From Thioalkalivibrio sp. ALJ24 (GTDB taxonomy: Bacteria; Pseudomonadota; Gammaproteobacteria; Ectothiorhodospirales; Ectothiorhodospiraceae), in NCBI RefSeq assembly GCF_000377785.1, contig NZ_KB898730.1:133927-197926 (forward strand): a stretch of DNA of 64,000 bases, written 5' to 3'. A program made the position numbers and the translations under genes. Below, piece after piece: positions 1 to 10,200 of the stretch (its first letter is position 1; the number at the start of each line of letters is the position of its first letter). Under the pieces are notes generated by a model. The model saw only the letters and a list, made by a program, of their open reading frames with translations, did not search any database and had not been told where the DNA came from.

Positions 1-1
1 C

Positions 2-169
2 GGGCAATTGGCGGGGGCGTACTACGGGGAGGCAGGGATCCCGGCGCAGTGGCGCGACCAACTCAGCCAGTACGACCGAATCGGGGGGCTCGGCGATGCG
101 CTTCTTCAGATCTCGATTGCCGGCCCGTCGGATGTCCCTGTCATGGAATCACCGGAGCGCACTGAATGA
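2..169 (+). CDS. ADP-ribosylglycohydrolase family protein, C-terminal end (partial)
   Basis: The frame is open from the left window edge and ends at the TGA at 167-169. The visible 55 residues begin GQLAGAYYGEAGIP and continue with a WRDQL segment. This matches the C-terminal part of DraG/ADP-ribosylglycohydrolase proteins, where a GQLAGAxYG motif contributes to the di-metal site. The family removes ADP-ribose from proteins or other acceptors. The stop overlaps the ATG of the next gene (ATGA), so the two are probably translated as a coupled pair. The N-terminal part, including the other metal ligands, lies outside the window, so activity cannot be judged. Confidence 0.75.
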   Translation, partial: GQLAGAYYGEAGIPAQWRDQLSQYDRIGGLGDALLQISIAGPSDVPVMESPERTE

Positions 170-717
170 ACGCCGTTCGGACCAGTACCAGTCATCCGCT
201 GGAAATCGCCGAGATCACGTTGCCGGAGGGCGGCACCATCGGTATCACCCTCTGCCCGGGCAAGCAGCAGGCTCATGCGATGACGGGCGCCTGGGCCCGC
301 GACCTGGAGGCCGATCTGAACCGAATCCGAGCGTGGGGCGCGGCCGGAGTCGTGACCCTGACAACGCTGGAAGAACTGCACGAGCTGGGCGTACCCCGGC
401 TCGGGGAGGCCGTCAGCGAGACCGGAGTGACCTGGTACCACCTGCCCATCCCCGACATGGCCGCTCCCGACCGTCAGTGGGATGACCGCTGGCAGGCGGT
501 GGCCCCGGAGATGCATCGAGTTCTTTATGCAGGCGGGCGCCTCCTCGTGCACTGCAAGGGTGGGCTGGGACGGGCGGGTACGGTGGCCGCCCGTCTCCTG
601 ATCGATCGAGGCATGGCCCCGGATGCGGCGGTGGCTGCTGTCCGCCAGGCTCGGCGAGGCGCCATCGAGTCGAGCGAGCAGGAGCGCTATCTGCAAATGG
701 TGCCGCCGGGGCAATAA
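166..717 (+). CDS. dual-specificity/cyclin-dependent kinase inhibitor 3-like phosphatase
   Basis: A 183-residue protein with the cysteine phosphatase signature HCKGGLGRAG near residue 126, which fits the HCxxGxxR(S/T/A) P-loop of dual-specificity protein phosphatases. The aspartate in the IPDM segment near residue 100 could be the general acid. The layout is that of bacterial CDKN3-like domain proteins. The substrate is unknown. The start is fixed by the ATGA overlap with the ADP-ribosylglycohydrolase gene, which suggests coupled translation and a shared function. A decayed copy of the segment encoding roughly residues 36-72 is found about 17 kb away at 17130-17241. Family assignment is sound; biological role is open. 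Confidence 0.8.
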   Translation: MNAVRTSTSHPLEIAEITLPEGGTIGITLCPGKQQAHAMTGAWARDLEADLNRIRAWGAAGVVTLTTLEELHELGVPRLGEAVSETGVTWYHLPIPDMAAPDRQWDDRWQAVAPEMHRVLYAGGRLLVHCKGGLGRAGTVAARLLIDRGMAPDAAVAAVRQARRGAIESSEQERYLQMVPPGQ

Positions 718-842
718 GCCGATGGAGTGGCCAGGGCTTCTCGCCAGGGAGGAGTTGAGTGAATCCAGCCTGGCTTGTCTGGCCGGCCTGACCGGCGGCC
801 ATAGCGGTTGCCGAGGCACATCTCCCCGGAAGGCGCCACCCG

Positions 843-1604
843 TTACGGCGCTTCTCCGGACAAATCCTCCATCGGGTCCAGGCACACCCCGCAGTTCACG
901 GCGGTGTCGGGGCGCGCCCAGACGCGGGCGCCGCAGCTCGGGCAGGTGAGCCGCACGCGGGGATCCGGGCGCGGCTGCGGCGGGCCGAAGACCGCCGGTT
1001 TTTCGGGATCCTCCGGATGGGCGAGGGTCTCGGCCGGGGCGGGTGTGCTGGCCACCGCCAGGCCCTGTTCGGCCAGCGCGTCCTGCACCTGCGCGACCGA
1101 TTCGGGCGAGGTTGGCGCATGGCGGTCGAACCAAGGCAGGGCGAAGCCGGTGGCCAGCAGATCCGCGCAGGCAACGGCGAACGGCCCGTCGGGCCGGATG
1201 TAGTGGGTGACCCGGCGCCCGGTCTGCTTGCCGTCCGGCAGTCCCGTGTCACTGGGCACCAGCCCGATGGCCTCCATCTTCTGCGCCCACTCGCGGTTGT
1301 GATGGTTTGAGCGGCTCGGCTTGCCGAAGCATTCCTGCCAGTGGTGAACCATCTCGTGCACCAGCGTGGAGAGCGCGACCTCCAGCGGGTTCAGGGTGAA
1401 GTACCCCGGATGCACGCCCAGCTCGTGGATGATGGTGCCGTCCGCGGAGATGAACCGCTCCGCATGGTGGTAACCCCGCTGGCGTCGGGAACTGCGCAGC
1501 GTGATCAGGCAGGACGGCAGCGCGTTGTCGAACAGCCGTTCGTTGAAGTGATCGAAGGCCTGCTGAAGGGCCGAATACATCGAGAGCGTGGGCGAGTCGG
1601 TCAT
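843..1604 (-). CDS. SprT-like domain zinc metalloprotein
   Basis: A 253-residue protein from the ATG at 1604. The long upstream extension in the same frame runs into the thymine-poor tract and is not coding. The motif HEMVHHWQ around residue 80 is the HExxH zinc site of the SprT/Spartan family. A pair of Cys-x-x-Cys motifs near the C-terminus (CPSC and CGVC) would form a zinc ribbon. The middle carries a serine/histidine-rich segment (SRSNHHNREW), seen in many SprT-like proteins. The family is linked to proteolysis of DNA-bound proteins, but bacterial members are mostly uncharacterised. It is the last ordinary gene before the anomalous tract, and its 5' end lies about 50 bp from the proposed left end of the island. 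Confidence 0.8.
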   Translation of the reverse strand: MTDSPTLSMYSALQQAFDHFNERLFDNALPSCLITLRSSRRQRGYHHAERFISADGTIIHELGVHPGYFTLNPLEVALSTLVHEMVHHWQECFGKPSRSNHHNREWAQKMEAIGLVPSDTGLPDGKQTGRRVTHYIRPDGPFAVACADLLATGFALPWFDRHAPTSPESVAQVQDALAEQGLAVASTPAPAETLAHPEDPEKPAVFGPPQPRPDPRVRLTCPSCGARVWARPDTAVNCGVCLDPMEDLSGEAP

Positions 1605-1653
1605 GGCGTTCACCCGGGATGGAGCCGAAGCCGCCGATTGTACAGCCCCCCAC

Positions 1654-1682
1654 ATGTCACAAACCCCGTCACAAAACCTCCG
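1654..1682 (-). repeat. candidate left-end recombinase site, doubled TTTGTGAC motif
   Basis: Read on the minus strand this stretch contains GGTTTTGTGACGG followed by GGTTTGTGACATG, a direct repeat spaced 14-15 bp. It sits exactly where the plus-strand T content drops from normal to about 10%. A related GGGTTT..TGTGACG word occurs on the plus strand at 13644-13660, that is, in inverted orientation. Tyrosine recombinases bind short, imperfectly repeated arm or core sites, so this is a reasonable candidate for the left boundary. The match is short and could be chance. Confidence 0.3.
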
Positions 1683-3602
1683 AACCGCCTGTCGCCCCGG
1701 AAGCCGGAACAATAAGCGCCCGGCAGCAAGTGGGAGCAGCACACGAAGACAAATCAAGCGGCCGGCTAAAGCCCCCAATGTCGGATTAAGCCCTGAGAAC
1801 AATCTACAGAAGATCCGAAAGTTGGTCCGGCAGTACACCACGCGGCAGAAGCCCACCGCCAAGAAAAACAAAGCTGACTAGAGTCCACCGACAGAATCGA
1901 AGCCAAGCACCCAAGAGACAAGCCATGCAGAAAACACAAACCACCAAAAACCCGAACCGGTCGAGCCGGAAGGAGACGAACGCCAGCCAAACCCGGAAGG
2001 AAACGAACCCAAAAAAACCACCAGCCAAACAAAGAAAAAAAACAGAAAGAAAAAACACGCAAGCACAAAGACCGCGGACCCAAACCGCAACAAACAGCTC
2101 GACGAGGAGAAACACCAGCTCAAGCAGAAGCACCCCAAGCAGTAACCCAAAAACACACCCATCAAGAACCTCAGCAACCGAAAGCGCTGAGACCGAGCGA
2201 GAAGCCACTGAATGCAGAAAGGACTACACCGGGGAGGGAGGAACGCGCACTAGAAGGAAGGAATCGAAGGCCGAACAACCAGCCACCAAAAGCACAGACG
2301 CAACCAAGCCTCAAGAAACGACAGAAAAGCAGAACCAACCACACGAAACATCGACACAAACACGGAGCCGCCGAGCGCGGCACCTGAGCCAGAAACAAGC
2401 CAAAGCCGACAAGCAGACGTCCAAGCACCGCAACCAAGAGCACCGCGACCCGCACGGGCGCAGAGCAAAACAGCCCAATCCCCACCAACCGGAGCGACGC
2501 GCCCAAACCCGAACAGCAAAACGCCCGGCGCAGGTGCAGAAGACACGAGAACAGCAAAGCCGAGACCGCCAAGGCACGCCCAGACGGCTACCAACGCACC
2601 TACGCCCCCCGCCCCAACGAGAGGAGCAGCCCCCCCGGCCCCAGCCCAAACGAGTAAACGCAGGACAATTCCAAGAGCAACGGAGAAACCCCCTGGACCA
2701 ACAGGCCCACAGGCGGTAGCCGGCGAAACGCCCAAGTCCAAAACAGCAGCGGCGGACCGACCACCCCCACACACCCGACCGCGACCCCAGCCCACACAGC
2801 CACAATCACAGATCGCCGCACGAGAACCACCTCAACCGGCGCGGGCACCAAAAGGAACCAGCACGCGAGCTGCACAGCATCCCCGGCCCAAAGAACGGAA
2901 CCAAAGAGGACCATGCCCAAAACCAAGGGACGCGCGAGAACGAGCAAAGCCGCCATCAAAGGCCAGCCCGAACCCGAAACCAACAGCGCCATCCACAGCG
3001 GACCAGACCCGCAAGAAGCCACCGCCCGCCGGACTCCTGAAACCCCCTCCCAAAGGCCTAAACGCACACACCACGCCAGCGCTCCACGAGCCACAACACC
3101 GCCAACCGGCGGAACCGGCGACACAAACCGACCCAGCCCAAGGCAAAAACAGCCCGCCAGGCGATCTAGAGAAACCAAACACGCGCACAAGCCGAACAAA
3201 CCCGCAACCACCACCGAACCCACTACCAAGACAACGACCCAAAAGCCCCCCAGACACAGCACAAACACCCGCAAGACCAGCTGACGTAAGACGACCCCAC
3301 AGCCCCGCACTGACCGTCAATCCGGACCAAAAAACCCAGCGAATCAACCCTCCACACCGCCCGACAACACACAGAAAACACCCCGCCCACAACGACCCGC
3401 AACACCCGCCGAAGCCCGACGCCCAAAAGCGGCCACACCACGCAGAAACGCCCGCCCCAACGACGGGGTAACCAAGGCCAAAACAAGCGAGAGAACGGGC
3501 GGACGGCCACCGAAGGCGGCGAACACACCAAACAGACAAACCACCACGAAACAACCAAAAAAAACCCCAGCGCCCACAGAACACACCACCGAGCAAACAC
3601 CA

Positions 3603-3616
3603 GAATTCAACAAAAC
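3603..3616 (+). repeat. 14-bp direct repeat inside the low-T tract, copy 1
   Basis: The word GAATTCAACAAAAC occurs here and again at 5476-5489. It holds two Ts although T is only 1-3% of the tract, and the preceding bases are also similar (AGCAA..C in both), with one indel. A word of this kind is unlikely to recur by chance in this composition, so a duplicated or conserved site is possible. Confidence 0.4.
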
Positions 3617-5475
3617 GCGCGCAGCGAACCACAAAGCACAACGAGTCCCGTCCACAGGGCAGGACGACGAGAAAAACGTAACCAAGAGCAGCCCAACCCC
3701 GCTCGCCCGACGGTCCGGCAAACGACCAGCCCACCCAAACACGCCCACAGCCCGAAACCCCAAGGACACCACCGTCGAGAATAAACCCATCCCAGACGAA
3801 TTCTAAAAAAACCGTAGATGCAACGACGACCGAAGCGGGAAGCAAAACACAGAGGCGAGACAGGAAATGCCCACCCAACCAACTCAGAGGATCCCCAACC
3901 CACTTAACTGCAAGCGGGCACCAAGCCAACAGCACCAAGACCAGCACCGCCGCCGCCCTCCTGAAAGCACCACGAAACCTAAAGAGCACCACAACGCGAA
4001 ACGCAGACAGCACGCAGGAACAGACGCCACCACCATCGCGCAAGATGCTGCAGTCGGGCACAACCCATACCAAACAGCCAATGCCCAAAGCCAGGGCCAC
4101 AGAACAAAAAAGAAGCGGAAGCACAGGCGACCCCGCAATACAAAAGAAACCCACCACAAGCCAACGAAACAAGTCAAACAAGCTGCAGCACTAATAAAGC
4201 GCCACGAAGAACCAACGCAGGCGCCCGAGCACAAAAAGCACCCCGTCAGCGGAAGAGGATTCCGAAGAACGACCGAGCCCCAGGGCAAAAACCAACACCA
4301 GGATACAACAATAGCGAACCACAAACAGCACAAAAAACAACAAACCGCGAAACCCAAACGGTGGCGCGACCCAAACAACGAACGAGGAAGACGGCGCACC
4401 GCCAACGACAACAACCTCTAACCGAACCAGAGAGCCCCCGGGGGTCCAGGCGGGAACCAAACGAAAACCCAACAACTGGCCACATGCAACGACCCCCAAG
4501 CCGGCCACGAAAACCAAACACAGCGCAAGCAAAAAAACCTAAATGAAAGAACAGCAGAGCAGCACGCATCGAAAAACGGGCCAATTCAGGATCCCGCCAC
4601 CCCCACCCAACCCAAACACACCGACACCAAACAACCGACAGCCGAGCTCCACGACCAAAAAGAACAAAAACTCGCCCAACAGCGCACCGCTCAGCGCGCC
4701 AAAAAGCAACCCCAGACAAGCGGAGGCAAGACGAGGAAACAAGCCGACAGCACCCACGCACACGCGCCCAGACAGCGAACACAAGCGGCCCACCAAGAGA
4801 AACAAACAGAGAACCGTAGCCACAGCCCGACCCAACCTGGCGAAGAACGCCAGCCTGAGCCACCACGCGGAACCGCCCGGGGAGATCAAAGCCCGCGTCA
4901 CGCCCAACCCAAAACCACCCGGGGACGACCCCTCGAACCCCAGCGACAAACAGACGCAAAGAACCACACAAGCGTCCCCCTCAGCACAGCAGGGACGCAG
5001 CAGACCGAAGACCCCCGGGCGAACCAAGCCCATCAGCCCAAACCAGGACGCAAAGCCGTACATGAAGAGCAGAAAGAACGACGGCACGGATGCCCCCGCC
5101 ATCGCCAACACGGCCGGCAAACACCCCACCCCCTGCGGACCAGCCAAGTCAAACCGCAAAAAGACTCGCACGCCCGCCACCCGGTGCGCCAAGACCTGGC
5201 CACACACCAAGCGCCAAACAAAACCAACACCAACACCGGCTGCCGAAACACGGGATCACCGCACAAGAGGCACTACCACAACACCCGAACGCGAGACCCA
5301 ACCCAGCAAAGCAGCGCGCCACCAAGAAAACACCCGAAAACCCGCGCAAGAGCGACTCCAGTACCACCAGGAAGCCAACCCCCCAACGGACCACAACAAC
5401 AAGGAAGAACCACTCAGACCCCAGCACGAAGCCCAGGAAAACAGGCGCCAAACCAGAAAGCCAAGCAAGACCCCC

Positions 5476-5489
5476 GAATTCAACAAAAC
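5476..5489 (+). repeat. 14-bp direct repeat inside the low-T tract, copy 2
   Basis: Second exact copy of the T-containing word described at 3603-3616, about 1.87 kb away. No open reading frame or hairpin is associated with either copy. Confidence 0.4.
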
Positions 5490-7257
5490 ACCGACGAACA
5501 CGAACGACAGGCGATAAAACAGACAGCCGAAGAGAGGAAAAAAAACAAAGAAGCCCACGCCCAGCACAACCCCAAAACCACCCCATAAAGCAGGAACCAG
5601 CAAGGCAACCGCCCGCCCGACAAGCTGACCAAGCCAGACAACCGGGACCCAGGCACACAACTCCCCGACCCCAATCACAGCGCGCAGCGCGACACCCCAA
5701 AGGCAACAGAAAAACCAAAACCACCCAAGAAAAGCTACCCCCAAACAGAACAAAAGCGCCAGCAGAAGAGACGACAACGACACCCAGCAAAAGCGACGCA
5801 AAGAGCAACCCAACCAAGACACCAGGAACGCCAAAACCAGCAAACAGGCGGAAAACAGCCCAAGACCCCCCGCCCACGAAACCGCAACAACCACAGCAAC
5901 CCGCCCAAACTCGAAAACCACAACAACGCCCGGGCCACCCACCACACCGAACGCCACCAACTCACCACCAAACAACACCCCAAGCGAAAAGACAAGCGCA
6001 AGCCCAGACCCACACCCAACAAACCGAAGGCGAACCCGCACTACGACCCGAACGCCCAAGCACAGCACGCAAACCCCCAAGCGCCGAACACCAACCACCC
6101 AGACGACCGGGAGCAAGCCCGAGAAGAAGCACTCCTCGCACGGCCCAAGCAGCTCTCGCACCGAAAACCCGGAGACCACCGGCCGCACCCAGAACACAGC
6201 GCCGCCGGAGCGCAACCGGCTGGCATGACGCACGCGCAAACCCCACCAGCCACCGACACCAACCCCAAACCAAACCGAAACCACGCGGCAAGCAGCGAAG
6301 ACCCAACCCAACCCCACACCCACCAGCCCAACACAGCCCAGAGCGCGCGTCGAAGAGGAACGCAAACACAGCAAAAAAGCAAAGTAGCTCCGAAACGGAG
6401 ACTCAACAGCAAAGGCCCTTACCGGAGCGCCACCCGCCACAACCTAAAAGCAACAGAGGACAGCGGACCAGACAACGACGACGCACGCACCCAAACGGAC
6501 AAAAGCGTTTTACAACAGATCAAAGACCAAACGCCCGGAACAGACCTGAACAAGAAACAGCCCACCGCAAAAGACACCCGGCCCCGCGCATTCAAAGAGG
6601 CGACGGTGCCCATGGAGGTGCATCTCAAACAGCGCGCGGACAGATGAGCGGTTAGGGAGGGCCGAAACAATGACAGATCGGACCAACGACAGGTCGGTCG
6701 GAGCATCGGAACAGAGAAGGCGACCAACACGAACAGTAAAGCAAGCGAGCGGCCTGACAAGAGGCGCCCTGGGAAGGCCTTGAACGAACCGAGCATGGGA
6801 GATGTCCCCGCAAAGGCGGGAAAAAACGGACACACAAAACAACAAAAGAAAGACTAAAGAGACCCCGCTAACGGGAGTGCGACACAGCTCACGGCCACAA
6901 GGGATCCCAAAACCCCATCACCAGCGCGTCCAGAACGAGCGGGGGCAAGACGTGAACAACAAGGAAATAGCCACCAACACCCCGCAAGAAAAAGTCGAAA
7001 ACAACGGCCAGATACAGCACCCAACCGGGGGAGGCAGGCAAGGGACAAAGAGTAAAGCTGACCAGCGGCTGCCGCGGCGAAGTAACCCCCCACCCGATCC
7101 CGCGGGCCCACGGCAACCCACACCCGGATGCACCAAAGCCAACAGCCACACCGAGGGACGAACTGTAGGCCGCCCATCCGAAGAAAACAGCCGACCCGAC
7201 GCGAGAAAAAGCAAACGAAACGACAGACCGAGCCGCACCAAGAAAAGGCACGGTGAA

Positions 7258-10200
7258 CTACCACCAACCCGAAAAACCGTCAGGGGGCGGGTAGGCCGCA
7301 TCAGCGAACCAGGCGGCGGCCATGGGCAGAAACGCCAGAGCCGCCCCAACACGACAACGCTCCAAACGCAGCCACGGAAGTGCAGCCAGCGACCCGGTCG
7401 TCGCCGCGTCATAACCCACGAACACATCACGAATCGCCAGAGGCACCAACAGACGGACCCAGCGGGCAAGGGACGCGAACCCCGGGAACAGCACCGCCAA
7501 CAAGCACCCGGGCCGCACCAACGCCAGAATCAGCGGGCCAAACACATCCCCGCAGGCACGCGACGACATGGCAGGTGGACACCCCCCACCAGACAAGCAC
7601 CAACAGGTCCACCAAAACGTGGCAAACCCAGCGACAGCCCGCGGCGCGAGCAACAAACAGCCCTCAGACGGGCCGCCGCGAAGCAGGCCCACCGGCTGGG
7701 GAAGCGGGCGAAAAATAGCCGCGGAACGCTCAAGGGTAAGCCGGGCCCACGGAAAAGCGAACCGGCGCGAAATGGCCTCCGCCGAGTACCCAGTCAGGGG
7801 GACGGCGCGCATCAGGAGCAAGCCCCAAACCACGGGGGCCGCCGCGCCCTCCAGCGGGACGGGGGGCCCGCAGCGAGGGCCCGAAACGGCCCGCGCCCGC
7901 ACGTTCGTCAGGCACGAGCCCGAGTCCAGTAGACCGCCCGAAACGCACGACAGCGCCCCCGCCGGGGCGCAGAAGTTCCACGCCCGACGAACCCCACGGA
8001 TCCGCGGCGCGCTCCGCCCGGTGATCGCCTCGATCTGTCGGGTGTCGAGTCCGTCGATCATGCGCCGGACAGCACGTCCGAGAAGATCGTCCAGAGTGTG
8101 GACGTAATGCTCGATGGTGATCTGGGTGTCGGAATGGCCCATAAGCCGCGAGACCAGACGCAGCGTCCGACGCTGCGTGGGGCTTTGGTCGCCAATGAGT
8201 TCGCGGCGAAGCTTTCGGGGATCGGTCGGGGCCGTCATCGAACGGGCCTGTGACCAGGGAGGAAGCGGTTCCTCGCCTTCGCCTTCCAGTTCCCAGAAGT
8301 GCAGCAGCGTTCGGGATGCGAACGAGTGGCGCAGATGGTGAAAGCGGATATCGGGATCGCCCGTCACCTGGGTCATGGCCCGGGTTGCCGCATCCAGAAG
8401 CTGATCGTTGGGGCGTATCGGCCCGCGGTCCGGCAGCGCGAACAGTGGCGCATCTTCGGACCCATCCGGCTCGGCCCGTCGATGCTCCTGCCATCTCATC
8501 AGCCGTTCCAGTAACGCCTCCGGCAACATGGCGTGAAGGGGTAGGACGCGCTGCGCGTTGCCGCTCTTGAGCAGACGCAGGCCGTTCGGCCGCACCAGCA
8601 GCGAGTATTCCGGTGGGCCTTCGAGGTCGCCAATCAGGATGCCCGCGGCCTCACTGCGACGTAGACCGCCGTAAAATCCCAAAGCCATGATCAGGGTGAG
8701 CACGCTGCCGACCGCGGGATTGTCACGGTACAGCTCGTCCACCCAGTCGAGGGTGCGCTGAAACAGGGCCTCGTCCAAGTAGTTGGCGTCGGGCGGGCCG
8801 TGGGTCACAACATGCTGCGGCGACTCCAGCGTCTCCAGCGGGAGCGGCGACCGGGAGTGCGCTTCCATCAGGAATTGATGGAAGCTGCGAAGGCCTCGGG
8901 CCACGCGTTTGCGGCTGCGCGCGTTCGGCGTGTCCTCAAGGGCGCTGGTGTAGAGTTCGATGAGGTCGTCCGCCGTGAGGTCTGCCGGATCCGTATCGCC
9001 AAGCTGACCGGCGATGCGGCCGGCTACGGCGTTGTAGAGTTCATAGACGGTGCGGCGCCGCGGCTTTCGGCCCGCTCGTGCGGGTGTGCACAGCCGGTTT
9101 GCGACCCAGTCGGCGAGCCGCCGGACACTCGGGAGCAAGGGTAGGGGAGTCCGGCCCCCTGTCGGGTTGGCGGTTGGGTGCGCCTCGATCCAGTCGCGAA
9201 TGGGCTGTGGATCCGGGGGATCGTTTTTTCGGATCAGACGGGTGAGATCGTGCAGTTGCGCGGGCCAGGCTTCATGGCCGTGCGGGTCGGCGTCTTCCTC
9301 CGTCGTGGCGCTTTGTGCAGGAGCAGAGCCGTTCTCCGAGACTTCGGACCGATGGCCCGGCTCCGTGGCCCGTGGGGGCAATGAAGTCCGGATCCGATCC
9401 GGTGGAAAGATCAGTCGTTCATGCACGCTGACCGGTAGTGACGTGGCCACCCGCTCACCCGCGGCGTGGGCGAGGAGATACGGCGGGACGTAAAGCGCCA
9501 GATGAAGGCGGGCGACCTTCTGCAGTTGACTCCAGTTGCGCGGGAGCTGGTCGGAGAAGCCCAGCGTCTCGGCACAGTCCCTGATCCAACGGTAGAGGAG
9601 CGGGCCGTCCGCCCGCGTCGCCGGAAGGCCGGGAGGCAGGCCTTTGTTTCCATCGCGGACGAGCAGATGGCGCGTGATCGGATCCGGATACCAGCGCAGG
9701 TGCAGTGGCATCGTTTCGTCCTTGACCTGGTGATACAGCTCCATCCAGTGGTGGTGTGCGGGAGCCTGATGGAGAGAGTGGCCGAGAGCCCAGAGCCACC
9801 GCGGGCGCAGAAGGCCGCCGAAGAGCAGGGCGCTCAGGAAAATCCGGCCCCACCGGGCCTGAATCCGTTCCGGGTCGATCGGTGAGGCAAGGTGGTTCAG
9901 AAAGGTGTCCACCAGGCCCTGATGGCGGACCATGTCGAGAAAGTCATGGTGCTGGAACGGCGAGGAAGGCGCCGGCGGTAAAGGGACGGGCAGGTCCGGA
10001 ATGACGATCCGCCACCGACCGACGCGGTTGCCGGTATCGAGGATTTCGGCGACCCGTCGCTGGGCAACGAAGCTGCGGCCCGCTGGCGCCTCGGCGCGGA
10101 CCTTTAACATCAGTGTGCGCGTGTCGCTTTTCGTCCACTCGAGGTCTTCGGGCGGCTCGACCGAGGTGAGCCTCGGGTATTGCTCTTTGAGGATGCGCCA

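Larger units (their letters stand above)
1660..8000. other. thymine-depleted, A/C-rich tract without credible genes
   Basis: The plus strand is nearly free of T. Hand counts give about 49% A, 31% C, 18% G, 2% T at 1921-2100 and 46% A, 35% C, 18% G, under 1% T at 5701-5880. Flanking genes have ordinary T (for example 13 of 60 at 8881-8940). A is about 19% at 7861-7980, 30% at 7261-7380 and 37% at 6841-6960, so A increases away from the recombinase genes while T is already low. Every frame on both strands is open because TAA, TAG and TGA all need T and their complements need A. Translations are low-complexity (P/T/K/R/Q-rich on plus; V/L/F/W/C/G-rich on minus), overlap in all frames and show no domain. 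I saw no tandem repeats. The function is unknown. Confidence 0.85.

Noticed and set aside
1925..6655. Many long open frames on both strands in the low-T tract, up to 521 residues
   Set aside because: They overlap in all six frames, have no ribosome sites or domains, and are expected when a strand lacks T, because stop codons cannot form. Their amino-acid content simply mirrors the base bias.
6801..6830. A CCCGC...GCGGG hairpin word resembling a type I-E CRISPR repeat
   Set aside because: Only one copy was seen, with no second repeat or spacer spacing, and no cas gene is in the window.
1660..8000. A diversity-generating retroelement or other adenine-directed mutagenesis
   Set aside because: Loss of A from the minus strand is compatible, but there is no reverse transcriptase, template/variable repeat pair or accessory gene in the window, and the drop in plus-strand G is not explained.
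1660..8000. Simple deamination of one strand
   Set aside because: Deamination of A and C on the minus strand would convert plus-strand T to C and G to A and raise C to about half; C stays near 33% and A rises instead.
1660..8000. Tandem repeats or a satellite array
   Set aside because: No period was found by eye; only one 14-bp word recurs clearly.
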